Assembly: GCA_002338615.1 (NCBI GenBank)
Contig: DDIS01000082.1
Location: 24,414 to 51,836, forward strand
Length of the DNA: 27,423 nucleotides
Reading direction: 5' to 3'
Origin: Proteobacteria bacterium UBA1844
Lineage (GTDB): Bacteria; Pseudomonadota; Gammaproteobacteria; Steroidobacterales; Woeseiaceae
In this document: one piece after another, positions 1-7,950 of the stretch
Layout: every line of letters starts with the position of its first letter
How positions within the stretch are numbered: position 1 is the first letter of the stretch
The notes under the pieces: model-generated
Database searches by the model: none
Seen by the model: only the letters and a program-made list of their open reading frames with translations
Told to the model about the DNA's origin: nothing
Made by a program: the position numbers and the translations under genes

Positions 1-1340
1 GTCACTACAACCGCCGCATTTCCATGTTCACGCCCATCGACATACGTGGACCGGCGCGCGGTCACAAGCGCATGCAGACGAAAGACGATCCGGACGGCAA
101 AACCGTGCTGGGTACTCACGATAACTGCAACGGCGGTACTACGCCATGGGGCACCGTGCTGAGCGGTGAAGAGGGTTCCGGCGATTTCTTCAAGGGCGAT
201 TTCCGGATGTCGCCGGATCGCGATCATCTCGAACGTTACTACTACGACGCACAAAGCCTGACCGGCGACTACGGTTGGCCGAGATTCCATCCACGACTCG
301 ATTTCAACGTCGAAATGAACGAGCCCAATCGCTTCGAGTGGATCGTCGAAGTCGATCCGTTTGATCCGGACAGCCCGCCCGTCAAGCGCACGGCCCTCGG
401 ACGCTTCGCGCATGAGGGCGCGCATACCGTGCTGAATTCCGACGGGCACGTGGTGGTGTTCATGGCGGACGACTGGGAGTTTGAATACCTCTACCGCTTT
501 GTCACCGACGGTGTTTATGACCCGGTCAATCGTTCCGCCAATAAACACCTGCTTGATGAAGGTACCTTGTCAGTGGCACGTTTTTCCGACGCGGGCTCGC
601 TCGAGTGGGTGCCCGTTCGTTTCGGCGAGGGCCCGCTCACTGAAGCCAACGGTTTCACTGACCAGGGTGATGTCATGATTCAAACGCGCCGGGCGGCAGA
701 CCTGCTGGGCGCGACGCCGATGGATGCACCGGAAGGCTTTGTGAGCAATCCGCTGACGGGTGTGCTGTACGTGGCGCTCACACAAAACAGGGAACGCAAG
801 TCCGACCAACTGAACGGCCCGAACCCGCGTGCCAATAATGAGTACGGCCATTTGATCGAGTTGTTTGTACCGAGGGACGACAGTGACCAGCCAGATTACG
901 CGGCGGATCAGTACACCTGGTCACTCATGCTGTTGTGTGGGAACCGCAACGATGCTGCCCCGTTTCACAAGGATACGACGGCGCACAGCCGGTTTACCGA
1001 CCCCGACAATCTCGCGGTGGATGCACGCGGGCGACTCTGGGTGTGCACCGATGACGGCAACGGCACTCGTGATGCGCTCTATGTGATGGAGACAGAAGGA
1101 CCGAACAGGAACCTGAGCAGACGTTTCTATATGCCGCCGCTCGAGACCGAGTGTTGCAGTCCGGCCTTCACACCGGACGGGCGAACCTTGTTCGTGTCGG
1201 TACAACACCCGAGTGAGGAATCCACCTCGCTCGCCAATGTGGTGACCACGTGGCCGAATCGGAAGCCTGGCGAACCACCGCGGCCATCATTGATTGCCAT
1301 TACGCGTGACGACGAAGGCCCCGTCGGCATCGATATTTGA
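1..1340 (+). CDS. PhoX-family (DUF839) phosphatase, 5' end outside window
   Basis: The reading frame is open from the first bases (His-Tyr-Asn-Arg-Arg precede the first Met at 24), so the gene starts upstream and about 445 C-terminal residues are present. The family marker NCNGGTTPWGTVLSGEEG lies near the start of the visible part, followed by GAHTVLNSDGHVVVFMADD and the late FTDPDNLAVDARGRLWVCTDDGN, all typical of PhoX/DUF839 beta-propeller proteins. Characterised PhoX enzymes are Ca/Fe-dependent, Tat-exported alkaline phosphatases that release phosphate from organic esters outside the cytoplasm; any signal peptide here would be out of view. The usual TCEE of characterised PhoX reads SGEE, so the cysteine that ligates iron in the studied enzyme appears to be glycine. 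The gene ends 13 bp before the aldehyde dehydrogenase, suggesting co-transcription. Family call is firm; substrate is inferred. Confidence 0.88.
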   Translation, partial: HYNRRISMFTPIDIRGPARGHKRMQTKDDPDGKTVLGTHDNCNGGTTPWGTVLSGEEGSGDFFKGDFRMSPDRDHLERYYYDAQSLTGDYGWPRFHPRLDFNVEMNEPNRFEWIVEVDPFDPDSPPVKRTALGRFAHEGAHTVLNSDGHVVVFMADDWEFEYLYRFVTDGVYDPVNRSANKHLLDEGTLSVARFSDAGSLEWVPVRFGEGPLTEANGFTDQGDVMIQTRRAADLLGATPMDAPEGFVSNPLTGVLYVALTQNRERKSDQLNGPNPRANNEYGHLIELFVPRDDSDQPDYAADQYTWSLMLLCGNRNDAAPFHKDTTAHSRFTDPDNLAVDARGRLWVCTDDGNGTRDALYVMETEGPNRNLSRRFYMPPLETECCSPAFTPDGRTLFVSVQHPSEESTSLANVVTTWPNRKPGEPPRPSLIAITRDDEGPVGIDI

Positions 1341-1353
1341 GTGGTAGGAACCC

Positions 1354-2847
1354 ATGACGACCAAAGCAGCAATTGACTGGCACAAGCTCGCACGCGAACT
1401 GCGCGTCGAGCAACATCATTTCATCGACGGTGCTGGAGTGCCTTCCATCGACCGTCGTGAGTTTGCCGTTGTGAATCCCGCGAATGCCGAAGTGCATGTA
1501 AAGGTCGCACGTGGTTCGGTCGACGACGTCGACCGGGCAGTGGTCGCGGCACAGCGTGCTTTTCCGGCCTGGTCGCGCATGGCGCCGCGACAGCGAATGA
1601 AGATTCTCATGGACTTCGCGGACCGCATAGAATCGGACGGTCAGGACCTGGCGTTGATGGATACGCTCGATATGGGCATGCCTATCAGCAACATGATTGA
1701 TGGCGAAGTTGCTGAAGCCGCCGATATATTTCGATTTTTTGCGGAGACCTGCGACAAGATCAGCGGCGCCGTTACGCCGACTGATGCATCGGCATTCAAC
1801 TACATTCTGCGCGAACCGATGGGTGTCGTGGGCGCGATCACGCCCTGGAATTTCCCGCTCACCCAGGCCGCGGGCAAGATTGCACCAGCGCTTGCCGCTG
1901 GCAATTGCGTGGTACTCAAGCCTTCCGAAGAGTCGCCGCAGAGCGCAACGCGCCTTGCGCGTCTGTTTATCGATGCGGGGGGTCCGCCGGGCGTCTTCAA
2001 TGTTGTCAATGGCTACGGTCACGAAGCGGGCAAGGCACTCGCGAAACATATGCAGGTTGCGAAGATCGCCTTTACAGGATCTGTCGCCGTAGGTCGCAAG
2101 ATGATGATCTATGCGGGCAAGAGCAACCTGAAACACGTTGCCACCGAACTCGGAGGAAAATCACCGCAGATCATACTCGGTGATGTCGATGACCTCGACT
2201 ATGCGGTGGAGTGCGCGATGCACGGAATTTTTGGCAACAGCGGGCAGGTTTGCAACGCGGCATCCAGGATGCTCGTTCATGAAAGTGTGCACGATGAATT
2301 TATAGAGCGGCTTATCAACGTCACACGCGAGAATTACGTGCCGGGCGACCCGCTCGATCCTCTGACGAGTATGGGACCGCTAGTCAGCCAGAAGCAGCAA
2401 CAGACCGTGCTTGCCTACCTCGAGTCGGGGCAACAGGAAGGTGCCGAGTTATTGCTGGGCGGTCGTATACCGGCGACCGCGAAGAACGGATTTTTCATCG
2501 AGCCGAGCGTGTTCAGGAATGTCGGCAACCGGATGCGTATCGCGCAGGACGAAATCTTTGGACCGGTCGCATCGATAATTCGATTCAGCTCACTGGAAGA
2601 AGCCGTCAGTATTGCCAATGACACGATCTACGGGCTGACCGCCAGTATCTTTACGCGTGACCTCGCCACCGCGCACCGACTGGCTCGTGATGTGCAGGCA
2701 GGCGTGGTCTGGCTCAACACCATGAATGAGTCCGACATGACCATGCCCTGGGGTGGTGTCAAGCAATCAGGCACGGGCCGGGACAACTGCCTCGATACGG
2801 TGTACTCCTACCTGCAGACCAAGAGCGTGTGGGCGCGAATCAGCTAA
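1354..2847 (+). CDS. NAD(P)-dependent aldehyde dehydrogenase, PuuC-like
   Basis: A 497-residue protein of standard ALDH-superfamily length. Visible hallmarks are TPWNFPL with the substrate-binding Asn at about residue 166, LKPSEESP in the cofactor site, FTGSVAVG, the general base Glu in TELGGKSP (about 265) and the nucleophilic Cys in GQVCN (about 300). EIFGPV and the C-terminal PWGGVKQSG are also present. These enzymes oxidise an aldehyde to the carboxylate in the cytoplasm. Given the neighbouring polyamine-type transporter, PuuA-like ligase and transaminase, the natural substrate is probably an aminoaldehyde or gamma-glutamyl aminoaldehyde, as for E. coli PuuC; betaine-aldehyde or other amino-aldehyde specificity cannot be excluded. 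The ATG follows TAGGA at good spacing. It is 13 bp downstream of the PhoX gene and convergent with the oxidoreductase gene. Confidence 0.93.
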   Translation: MTTKAAIDWHKLARELRVEQHHFIDGAGVPSIDRREFAVVNPANAEVHVKVARGSVDDVDRAVVAAQRAFPAWSRMAPRQRMKILMDFADRIESDGQDLALMDTLDMGMPISNMIDGEVAEAADIFRFFAETCDKISGAVTPTDASAFNYILREPMGVVGAITPWNFPLTQAAGKIAPALAAGNCVVLKPSEESPQSATRLARLFIDAGGPPGVFNVVNGYGHEAGKALAKHMQVAKIAFTGSVAVGRKMMIYAGKSNLKHVATELGGKSPQIILGDVDDLDYAVECAMHGIFGNSGQVCNAASRMLVHESVHDEFIERLINVTRENYVPGDPLDPLTSMGPLVSQKQQQTVLAYLESGQQEGAELLLGGRIPATAKNGFFIEPSVFRNVGNRMRIAQDEIFGPVASIIRFSSLEEAVSIANDTIYGLTASIFTRDLATAHRLARDVQAGVVWLNTMNESDMTMPWGGVKQSGTGRDNCLDTVYSYLQTKSVWARIS

Positions 2848-2875
2848 CGACGCACCCGCTCGAACGCAACTGGTC

Positions 2876-4459
2876 TTACAGGTTTCGAAGCGCCAGCCGG
2901 GCTGCGTGGTAACCGGGGATCCCCGACACGCCGCCGCCCGGGTGCGTACCTGCCCCACATATATAGAGTCCATCCACCGGCGTGGTGCAGCCCGCAGCAT
3001 CAGGATGAGGTCGCATCGTGAACAATTGATTGAGCTCATACTGGCCATGCGCAATGTCGCCACCTGTCATGCCGTACTCTCGCTCCAGGTCGAGCGGTGA
3101 CAAGGCCTGCTGCGCAATAATCGAGGAGCGAAAGTTTGGTGCGTACTTGCTAAAAGTATCGATGATGCAGTCTTCCGCTTCGGGCCGGCAGTCATCCCAG
3201 TTTCGGCCGTTCGACAAATGCCGCGGAAAATAGCGCGCGCTGATGCTCATTACGTGCTTGCCCGCCGGGGCCAGTGAGTCATCGTGAATACTGGGGATGA
3301 CAGCCTCTATGATGGGTGACTGCGACCAGTTACCGGCACGCGTGTCATTGAAGGCCTCGCGAATGTAGTCGATCGATGGCAGAACATAGATCATGCCCTC
3401 ATGCTGCGGGCCGGCCGCTGTGCCGGGCCTGCAGGTAAAATCGGGCAGTTCATCGAGCGCGAAATTCATGCGGAAGGTGCCCGACTCCATTCGATACGCA
3501 CAGATATCGTCGCGGAACTCAGGTTTCAGGTGTTCGGCGTCGATGAGATCAAGAAACGTCCGCTTCGGGTCCGCGTTTGAAAGCACCGCTTTGGCTCTGA
3601 CCTTCTCCCCGTTATCAAGCTCCACGCCGACAGCGCGGCCGTTCTCGATGAGAATTCTCTTGACCGCGGCACTGGTGCGCACTTCGGCACCGTGGCCCAC
3701 TGCCGAACTGCAAATCGCATCGGAAATTGCGCCCATGCCGCCCATCGGCAAACCCCAGGCGCCCTGAACGCCGTTGACCTCACACATCTGGCCGTGCAAC
3801 AGACGATAGGCCGTCGTGGGCGTATCCAGGTCGTTCATGTTTCCCGAAATGGCGCCGAACGCATACGGCAGCTTCGCCTCGTCGCTCTCAAGATAACGAT
3901 TGAGCAGACTGCCGGCGCTTTGCGTCATCACCTGTGCCAGGCGATATCGCTCGGCGCGACTCAAGCGCATCAGGTCCAGCCCGATACGTAGCCACTCAAG
4001 AGCATCGCGCCAGCCGCCTTTCGAGGTCGGCGGTGGTCGCAGCATGCGGCGCCCAAAAAAATCGTTCAGTGGGTCGAGCATGGCACGCATTTGCGCCAGG
4101 CCTTCGTTGTCACGACTTGAAAACCGCGCAATTTCTTCGGCATTGTGACTGGCATCGTCCGTTAGCAGCATCGACCGTTCCTGGTCGAGGGCAAAAAACT
4201 CGTGCTTCACCTGTTTGATCTTCAGGCCGTGCTTCGCGAGTTCCAGGTCCGCGATGATATGCGGCCGCAAATAGCCGACCACGAACGAGCAACTGGAATT
4301 TCGATAGCCAGGTGCAAATTCCTCGGTTGCTGATGCGCCACCGACAATCGGACGCTTTTCAAGTACGAGTACGCGTTTACCGCCACGCGCCAGGTAGGCG
4401 GCGGATGTAAGTCCGTTATGACCACCACCGATAATAACGGCGTCGTAGACCGAACTCAT
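2876..4459 (-). CDS. FAD-dependent oxidoreductase, CrtI/PYROXD2-like
   Basis: A 527-residue flavoprotein. The N-terminus has a dinucleotide-binding beta-alpha-beta (DAVIIGGGHNG, residues 6-16), then LARGGKRVLVLEKRPIVGG. The C-terminus has the second FAD motif, GLYICGAGTHPGGGVSG. This arrangement is that of phytoene-desaturase-like oxidoreductases, including the poorly characterised PYROXD2 group. No carotenoid genes are nearby. The gene lies 40 bp downstream of the class III aminotransferase and binding-protein genes on the same strand, so I infer a role oxidising an amine or a gamma-glutamyl-amine, the step done in E. coli by the unrelated-looking PuuB. That role is contextual only. No signal peptide is seen. 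The Shine-Dalgarno sequence is weak (an AGG about 11 nt before the ATG). It is convergent with the aldehyde dehydrogenase, with a 28-bp gap. Confidence 0.88.
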   Translation of the reverse strand: MSSVYDAVIIGGGHNGLTSAAYLARGGKRVLVLEKRPIVGGASATEEFAPGYRNSSCSFVVGYLRPHIIADLELAKHGLKIKQVKHEFFALDQERSMLLTDDASHNAEEIARFSSRDNEGLAQMRAMLDPLNDFFGRRMLRPPPTSKGGWRDALEWLRIGLDLMRLSRAERYRLAQVMTQSAGSLLNRYLESDEAKLPYAFGAISGNMNDLDTPTTAYRLLHGQMCEVNGVQGAWGLPMGGMGAISDAICSSAVGHGAEVRTSAAVKRILIENGRAVGVELDNGEKVRAKAVLSNADPKRTFLDLIDAEHLKPEFRDDICAYRMESGTFRMNFALDELPDFTCRPGTAAGPQHEGMIYVLPSIDYIREAFNDTRAGNWSQSPIIEAVIPSIHDDSLAPAGKHVMSISARYFPRHLSNGRNWDDCRPEAEDCIIDTFSKYAPNFRSSIIAQQALSPLDLEREYGMTGGDIAHGQYELNQLFTMRPHPDAAGCTTPVDGLYICGAGTHPGGGVSGIPGYHAARLALRNL

Positions 4460-4499
4460 GGTGCCACGACCTGATTATTGGTAGCGGTTGACGAGTTCA

Positions 4500-5870
4500 T
4501 CAGGCGGAGGCCCCGGCCGGACTTGTAAGTTCTGCGATGCACTCGGCAAAAATCTGGTTGTGGCGATCGACATCGGCCATCGTCGTTGCCGGCGATGTCA
4601 ACATCATGTTGTGGAAAGGTGTGATCATGACGCCGCGGTTGACGCAGTAAAGATGCAGCAGCTGTTCGAGTTCGCTGTCGGTGGTGGCTTCGACTTCCCG
4701 TGCGGTACGGCGCGGCTTGACGGTGTGCCCGTATTCAACCCGCGCGCCCATTCGACTGACATGCCAGGGCAGATCGTGATCTTCGATAATCTTTCGTATG
4801 CCGATCTCCAGTCGTTCGGCGACGGCGAACATATGCACGAAATTCTTTTCCGTGATGACATTTTCGAGCATCGTACGTACCGCGCGCAGCGACAGCGCGT
4901 TGCCGGACAAAGTGCCGCCGATGCCGACGACAACCGGATGCTCCGGGTCGAGCAAGTCATCAAAACGCCTGGCAATGTCTTCGCTGCAACCGTATACCGC
5001 CGCCGGAATACCGCCGCCGATCGGTTTGCCCAGCACGAACATGTCCGGCTCCAGCTTGTAAGCCTGTGTATAGCCGCCGGGGCCGGAGGAAATCGTGTGT
5101 GTCTCGTCGATGATAAGCAACACACCGTGCTCGCGCGTGACCGCCCGTAACTGCTCATGAAAACCTTCATCCGGCAGGACCATTCCCGCATTGGTGAGTG
5201 CGGGTTCCGTCAATACGCATGCGACGTCACCTTTGGCGAGTTCGACTTTCAGCGCTTCGATATCGTTGAACTCGACCACCCGGGTCGTAACATCGAGGTC
5301 GACCGGCGGTCCCACGCTTCCCTGGCGCGGGTTCACGACACCGTCATCCAGGCGGGCGAGAGTCTCATCGTGTGTACCGTGATAGCAGCCGTCGAAGACC
5401 AGGATCTTTGCACGCCCGGTGATCGCGCGTGCGATCCGCGCTGCGAAGCGATTTGCATCGGTGGCCGTTAATGCGAACGACCAACGGGGCAATCCGGTGC
5501 GCCGCTTGAATTCGCGAGCGATAGCAATGCCATCCTCTGTTGGCAACATGTAGGTGAGGCCTTTGTCAACGGCGTCGCGAATGGCCGCAACCAGCACGTC
5601 GGGGGAATGGCCGAACATCGCGCCTGTGTCGCCAAGACAGAGGTCGATGTATTCGTTACCGTCAACGTCGGTTATCTGCGCTCCCTTGGCATGCTCTACG
5701 AAAATGGTGAAAGGGCTCTCCCACTCGACGAGCCACGGCATCTGGACGCCGGCGATAAAATGTGGCGTCGATTCCCGGGCCAGCTGCCTGGAGCGCGGGT
5801 GCGACTGTCCGAAATCACTCTTCTCACGCGCGAGGAGATCGTGAATTCGTTGCCTGCTGATGGTTTGCAT
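4500..5870 (-). CDS. Class III PLP-dependent aminotransferase (glutamate-1-semialdehyde aminomutase-like)
   Basis: A 456-residue fold-type I PLP enzyme. Visible motifs are VDGNEYIDLCLGDTGAMFGH near the N-terminus, FDGCYHGTHDE in the cofactor pocket, LLIIDETHT with the PLP-nitrogen Asp, and VLGKPIGGGIP with the Schiff-base Lys at about residue 282. The pattern resembles the GSA-aminomutase-like subgroup often labelled 'aspartate aminotransferase family', rather than PuuE/GabT. It would move an amino group between an amine, beta- or omega-amino acid and a keto acid. It sits between the binding-protein gene (33 bp) and the FAD oxidoreductase gene (40 bp), so I infer amine-nitrogen catabolism. 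A true heme-pathway HemL role is unlikely given this context. ATG start with AGGA eight bases upstream. Confidence 0.9.
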   Translation of the reverse strand: MQTISRQRIHDLLAREKSDFGQSHPRSRQLARESTPHFIAGVQMPWLVEWESPFTIFVEHAKGAQITDVDGNEYIDLCLGDTGAMFGHSPDVLVAAIRDAVDKGLTYMLPTEDGIAIAREFKRRTGLPRWSFALTATDANRFAARIARAITGRAKILVFDGCYHGTHDETLARLDDGVVNPRQGSVGPPVDLDVTTRVVEFNDIEALKVELAKGDVACVLTEPALTNAGMVLPDEGFHEQLRAVTREHGVLLIIDETHTISSGPGGYTQAYKLEPDMFVLGKPIGGGIPAAVYGCSEDIARRFDDLLDPEHPVVVGIGGTLSGNALSLRAVRTMLENVITEKNFVHMFAVAERLEIGIRKIIEDHDLPWHVSRMGARVEYGHTVKPRRTAREVEATTDSELEQLLHLYCVNRGVMITPFHNMMLTSPATTMADVDRHNQIFAECIAELTSPAGASA

Positions 5871-5903
5871 AGAAATGTCCTGTAACTGAGCTGTCGTGGG
5901 TAT

Positions 5904-7022
5904 TCAAAGGCCGAGTTTCACTTCTTCGAACATGACTGCGATAGCGTCGGCATTCCGCTGCGGCCGCTGCATAACGCCTTGTTCGAATACGTCCTCGGGG
6001 TTGCCGTCGAGTCCGAGTTGAGCCAGCAGAGCAGGTTCGACCAGGTCGTAGGCCTTGCGATTTGCTACGCCGGTGCTGTTCTCGCGAATTGTGAACGCGC
6101 CACCGGCGGGACTGATCATTGCATCGATAATTTCGTGAGCCATCTGGCGATGCCGGGACTCGCGGTGAATTCCGGCACCGCATATCCAGGTCATTCGACC
6201 TTCGGCCGGGTTCATGAATTTGACGGGAATACCATCGGCCTTCAGATTCGCATAGTCGGTGCTCCAGCCGAGCGCCGCAACGACCTCCCCACTGGCCAGC
6301 GACTGGGTAATCGACGTGTTGTCGCTGGTATATACACGTAGCAGGGCACGCTGCTTCTGCAACAGTGCCCGTACCTGTTCGATATCGTCGAGAGAAAGAT
6401 TGAAAGGATCGAGACCCGCATACAGAGCAGCGACCGAGACTCCGTCTATCTGACTGTCAATGGTCGACAGCCGCCCCTTGTATTTCGGGTCCCAGAGAAT
6501 CGAGTAACTTTCCTTGTCCTCGTATTCCGGCGCAATGTCCGTGCGATAGATAACGGAGGTCATACCCCAGTCCGTGGGAACCATTACCCGCTGTCCGTCT
6601 ATCAGGCCTCCCTCGGCGCTCTTTAGCGCGGGAAATACGTCCGGCCAGTTTGAAAGCAGGTTGGTATCGATGGTGCCGAGCACACCAGCCTTGTTCCAGC
6701 GATCGACCACGTACGCGCATGGCAACACGACGTCCGGCCGGTAACCGGCGCGCATCTTCTGCAGCGCCTCTTCCTCGTCACCGTACAAACTGAAATCAGG
6801 CGGACGGCCGTATTTTTCCACGTAGGATGGATAAAAGCCGGGGTTGTCGTAGCCCGCCCAGACAAATGCGACGGGGTGCTCGACGGCGTCCGCGGCTGCC
6901 GCGACGCCACCTCGAGCCAGGACCGGAAAACAGGCAGAATAGATACCGAGCTGCGCCAGGACGGACAGGAATGCGCGCCGGTTGATCGCCTCAAACTCTA
7001 TCTGTTTAGCCGTGCTGCGCAT
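5904..7022 (-). CDS. ABC transporter substrate-binding protein, PotD/PotF-like, Tat-exported
   Basis: About 372 residues in the spermidine/putrescine-binding protein family (bacterial extracellular solute-binding fold). The N-terminus carries a twin-arginine signal, INRRAFLSVL, followed by a hydrophobic stretch and an Ala-rich cleavage region (VAAAADA), so export of a folded protein to the periplasm by Tat is likely. Internal features include VPTDWGMTSVIYRTD and LGWSTDYANLKADGIPVKFMNPAEG, reminiscent of polyamine binders. It would deliver the ligand to the PotB/PotC/PotA-like proteins, which are encoded divergently from 7937 onward. The frame extends to a GTG at 7046 and an ATG at 7028; I prefer the ATG at 7022 because a GGA lies nine bases before it, but the start is uncertain by a few codons. 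First gene of the minus-strand operon. Confidence 0.88.
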   Translation of the reverse strand: MRSTAKQIEFEAINRRAFLSVLAQLGIYSACFPVLARGGVAAAADAVEHPVAFVWAGYDNPGFYPSYVEKYGRPPDFSLYGDEEEALQKMRAGYRPDVVLPCAYVVDRWNKAGVLGTIDTNLLSNWPDVFPALKSAEGGLIDGQRVMVPTDWGMTSVIYRTDIAPEYEDKESYSILWDPKYKGRLSTIDSQIDGVSVAALYAGLDPFNLSLDDIEQVRALLQKQRALLRVYTSDNTSITQSLASGEVVAALGWSTDYANLKADGIPVKFMNPAEGRMTWICGAGIHRESRHRQMAHEIIDAMISPAGGAFTIRENSTGVANRKAYDLVEPALLAQLGLDGNPEDVFEQGVMQRPQRNADAIAVMFEEVKLGL

Positions 7023-7120
7023 TGTCATAAGTCCAAAAAAATTCACAATTTCAACGGTTTAAGGCAATTAATACTGCTTTACTTCGCTGATCATCCGTTC
7101 AATGAAATGTCACGGAATGA

Positions 7121-7149
7121 TTGCAGTTTACACGCGTGTTGTCCACAAT
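7121..7149 (+). promoter_or_regulatory. Candidate sigma70 promoter of the TetR/ABC operon
   Basis: TTGCAG at 7121-7126 and CACAAT at 7144-7149 are separated by 17 bp. This would start transcription near 7156, giving a leader of about 140 nt before the regulator start codon at 7294. A perfect palindrome lies in the spacer and a second palindrome covers the predicted start site, which fits an autoregulated promoter. This is a visual match only; the -10 is four of six to consensus. Confidence 0.35.
7130..7139. promoter_or_regulatory. Perfect 10-bp palindrome ACACGCGTGT in the putative promoter spacer
   Basis: ACACGCGTGT reads identically on both strands and sits between the putative -35 and -10 elements of the regulator promoter. 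It is a possible operator half of a two-site arrangement with the palindrome at 7152-7169. It is short enough that chance is a real alternative. Confidence 0.25.
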
Positions 7150-7151
7150 CT

Positions 7152-7169
7152 ACTGAACAATTGTTTAGT
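7152..7169. promoter_or_regulatory. Candidate TetR-family operator, 18-bp palindrome
   Basis: ACTGAACAATTGTTTAGT is an 18-bp dyad centred between 7160 and 7161 with a single mismatched pair (G against T at the third position of each arm). TetR-family regulators, including BetI, bind short dyads of this size, and the TGAAC...GTTYA core is reminiscent of BetI-type sites. It overlaps the predicted transcription start of the adjacent BetI-like regulator gene and lies in the region shared with the divergent binding-protein operon, so one bound dimer could repress both directions. Binding is inferred. Confidence 0.45.
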
Positions 7170-7293
7170 CAAGAGCCGCAACGAAGCGCGTTCTTGTGCG
7201 TCACCCCGGGCAGTGAGGGCAACGCAAATGGATGCACAGCCAGCAAAACTTGTACACACTAAGCTTTTTTCCGTGGGAAGGGAGAGCTGTAGC

Positions 7294-7950
7294 ATGGCCG
7301 CCAAACAAGCGACAAGCCGCCTTAAGAGGCGCGACCAGACTCGACGGGACCTCATAACGGCAACCATCGACTCGATAGCAAAGGACGGCTTTGCAGAGAC
7401 GACGCTTGAGAAGGTCTCGAAACGGGCAGGGGTGTCGCGAGGACTCGTCAATTTCCATTTTATCAGCAAGGAAAAATTGCTGATAGAAACGCTTGAGCAG
7501 TTGTCCGAGGAATATGCCGCGTCATGGCGCAAAGCGCTGGATGACGCCGACGATGACCCGGTCTCCCAGCTCGTCGCCCTTATCGAATCCGATTTTCATC
7601 CGCGCGTATGCAGCCGCAAGAAAATAGCCGTCTGGTACGCGTTTCTGGGTGAGGCCCGGTCGCGACCTACCTATACCAAGGTATGTCAGTCGTGGGACAA
7701 ACGCTTTTCAACGGTCATGGAAAGCACCTGCAAGAACGTTGCTGCACTTGGGGACTACGATCACGTGGATCACGTCGTTGCCGCGCGTGCGCTTGGTGCG
7801 CTCATAGACTCACTGTGGCGCGAGCTTATGTTGAGCCCCAAGACCTTCGATCGGGAAAAAAGCAAAATCGTGTGCTTTCGGCACCTGGCGAACGTATTTC
7901 CACAGCACTTTAATGCCGCCGGGCCGATTCCCCAGAATGCGAAAGAATAG
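7294..7950 (+). CDS. TetR-family transcriptional regulator, BetI-like
   Basis: A 218-residue protein. Residues about 14-60 form the TetR N-terminal DNA-binding domain (RRDLITATIDSIAKDGF, then TLEKVSKRAGVSRGLVNFHF). The C-terminal half contains ALGALIDSLWRELMLS, closely resembling the BetI-type effector domain. The frame is open back to 7102, but the start at 7294 is chosen because a purine-rich GGGAAGGGAGAG lies just upstream and the family N-terminus begins here. It overlaps the first permease gene by 14 bp, so regulator and transporter are co-translated, an arrangement suggesting autoregulation. It probably represses this operon and the divergent binding-protein operon and is relieved by the amine or a catabolite. 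BetI itself senses choline; the ligand here is unknown. Confidence 0.9.
   Translation: MAAKQATSRLKRRDQTRRDLITATIDSIAKDGFAETTLEKVSKRAGVSRGLVNFHFISKEKLLIETLEQLSEEYAASWRKALDDADDDPVSQLVALIESDFHPRVCSRKKIAVWYAFLGEARSRPTYTKVCQSWDKRFSTVMESTCKNVAALGDYDHVDHVVAARALGALIDSLWRELMLSPKTFDREKSKIVCFRHLANVFPQHFNAAGPIPQNAKE

Noticed and set aside
4500..5870. Assignment of the class III aminotransferase as HemL of heme synthesis
   Set aside because: Although GSA-aminomutase-like, it lies in an operon with a polyamine-type binding protein and a flavoprotein, and the heme gene hemF is far away in a different unit.
7102..7293. 64-codon N-terminal extension of the TetR-type gene
   Set aside because: The regulator N-terminus fits a start at 7294 with a strong purine-rich ribosome site, and the extension would cover the candidate promoter and operator.
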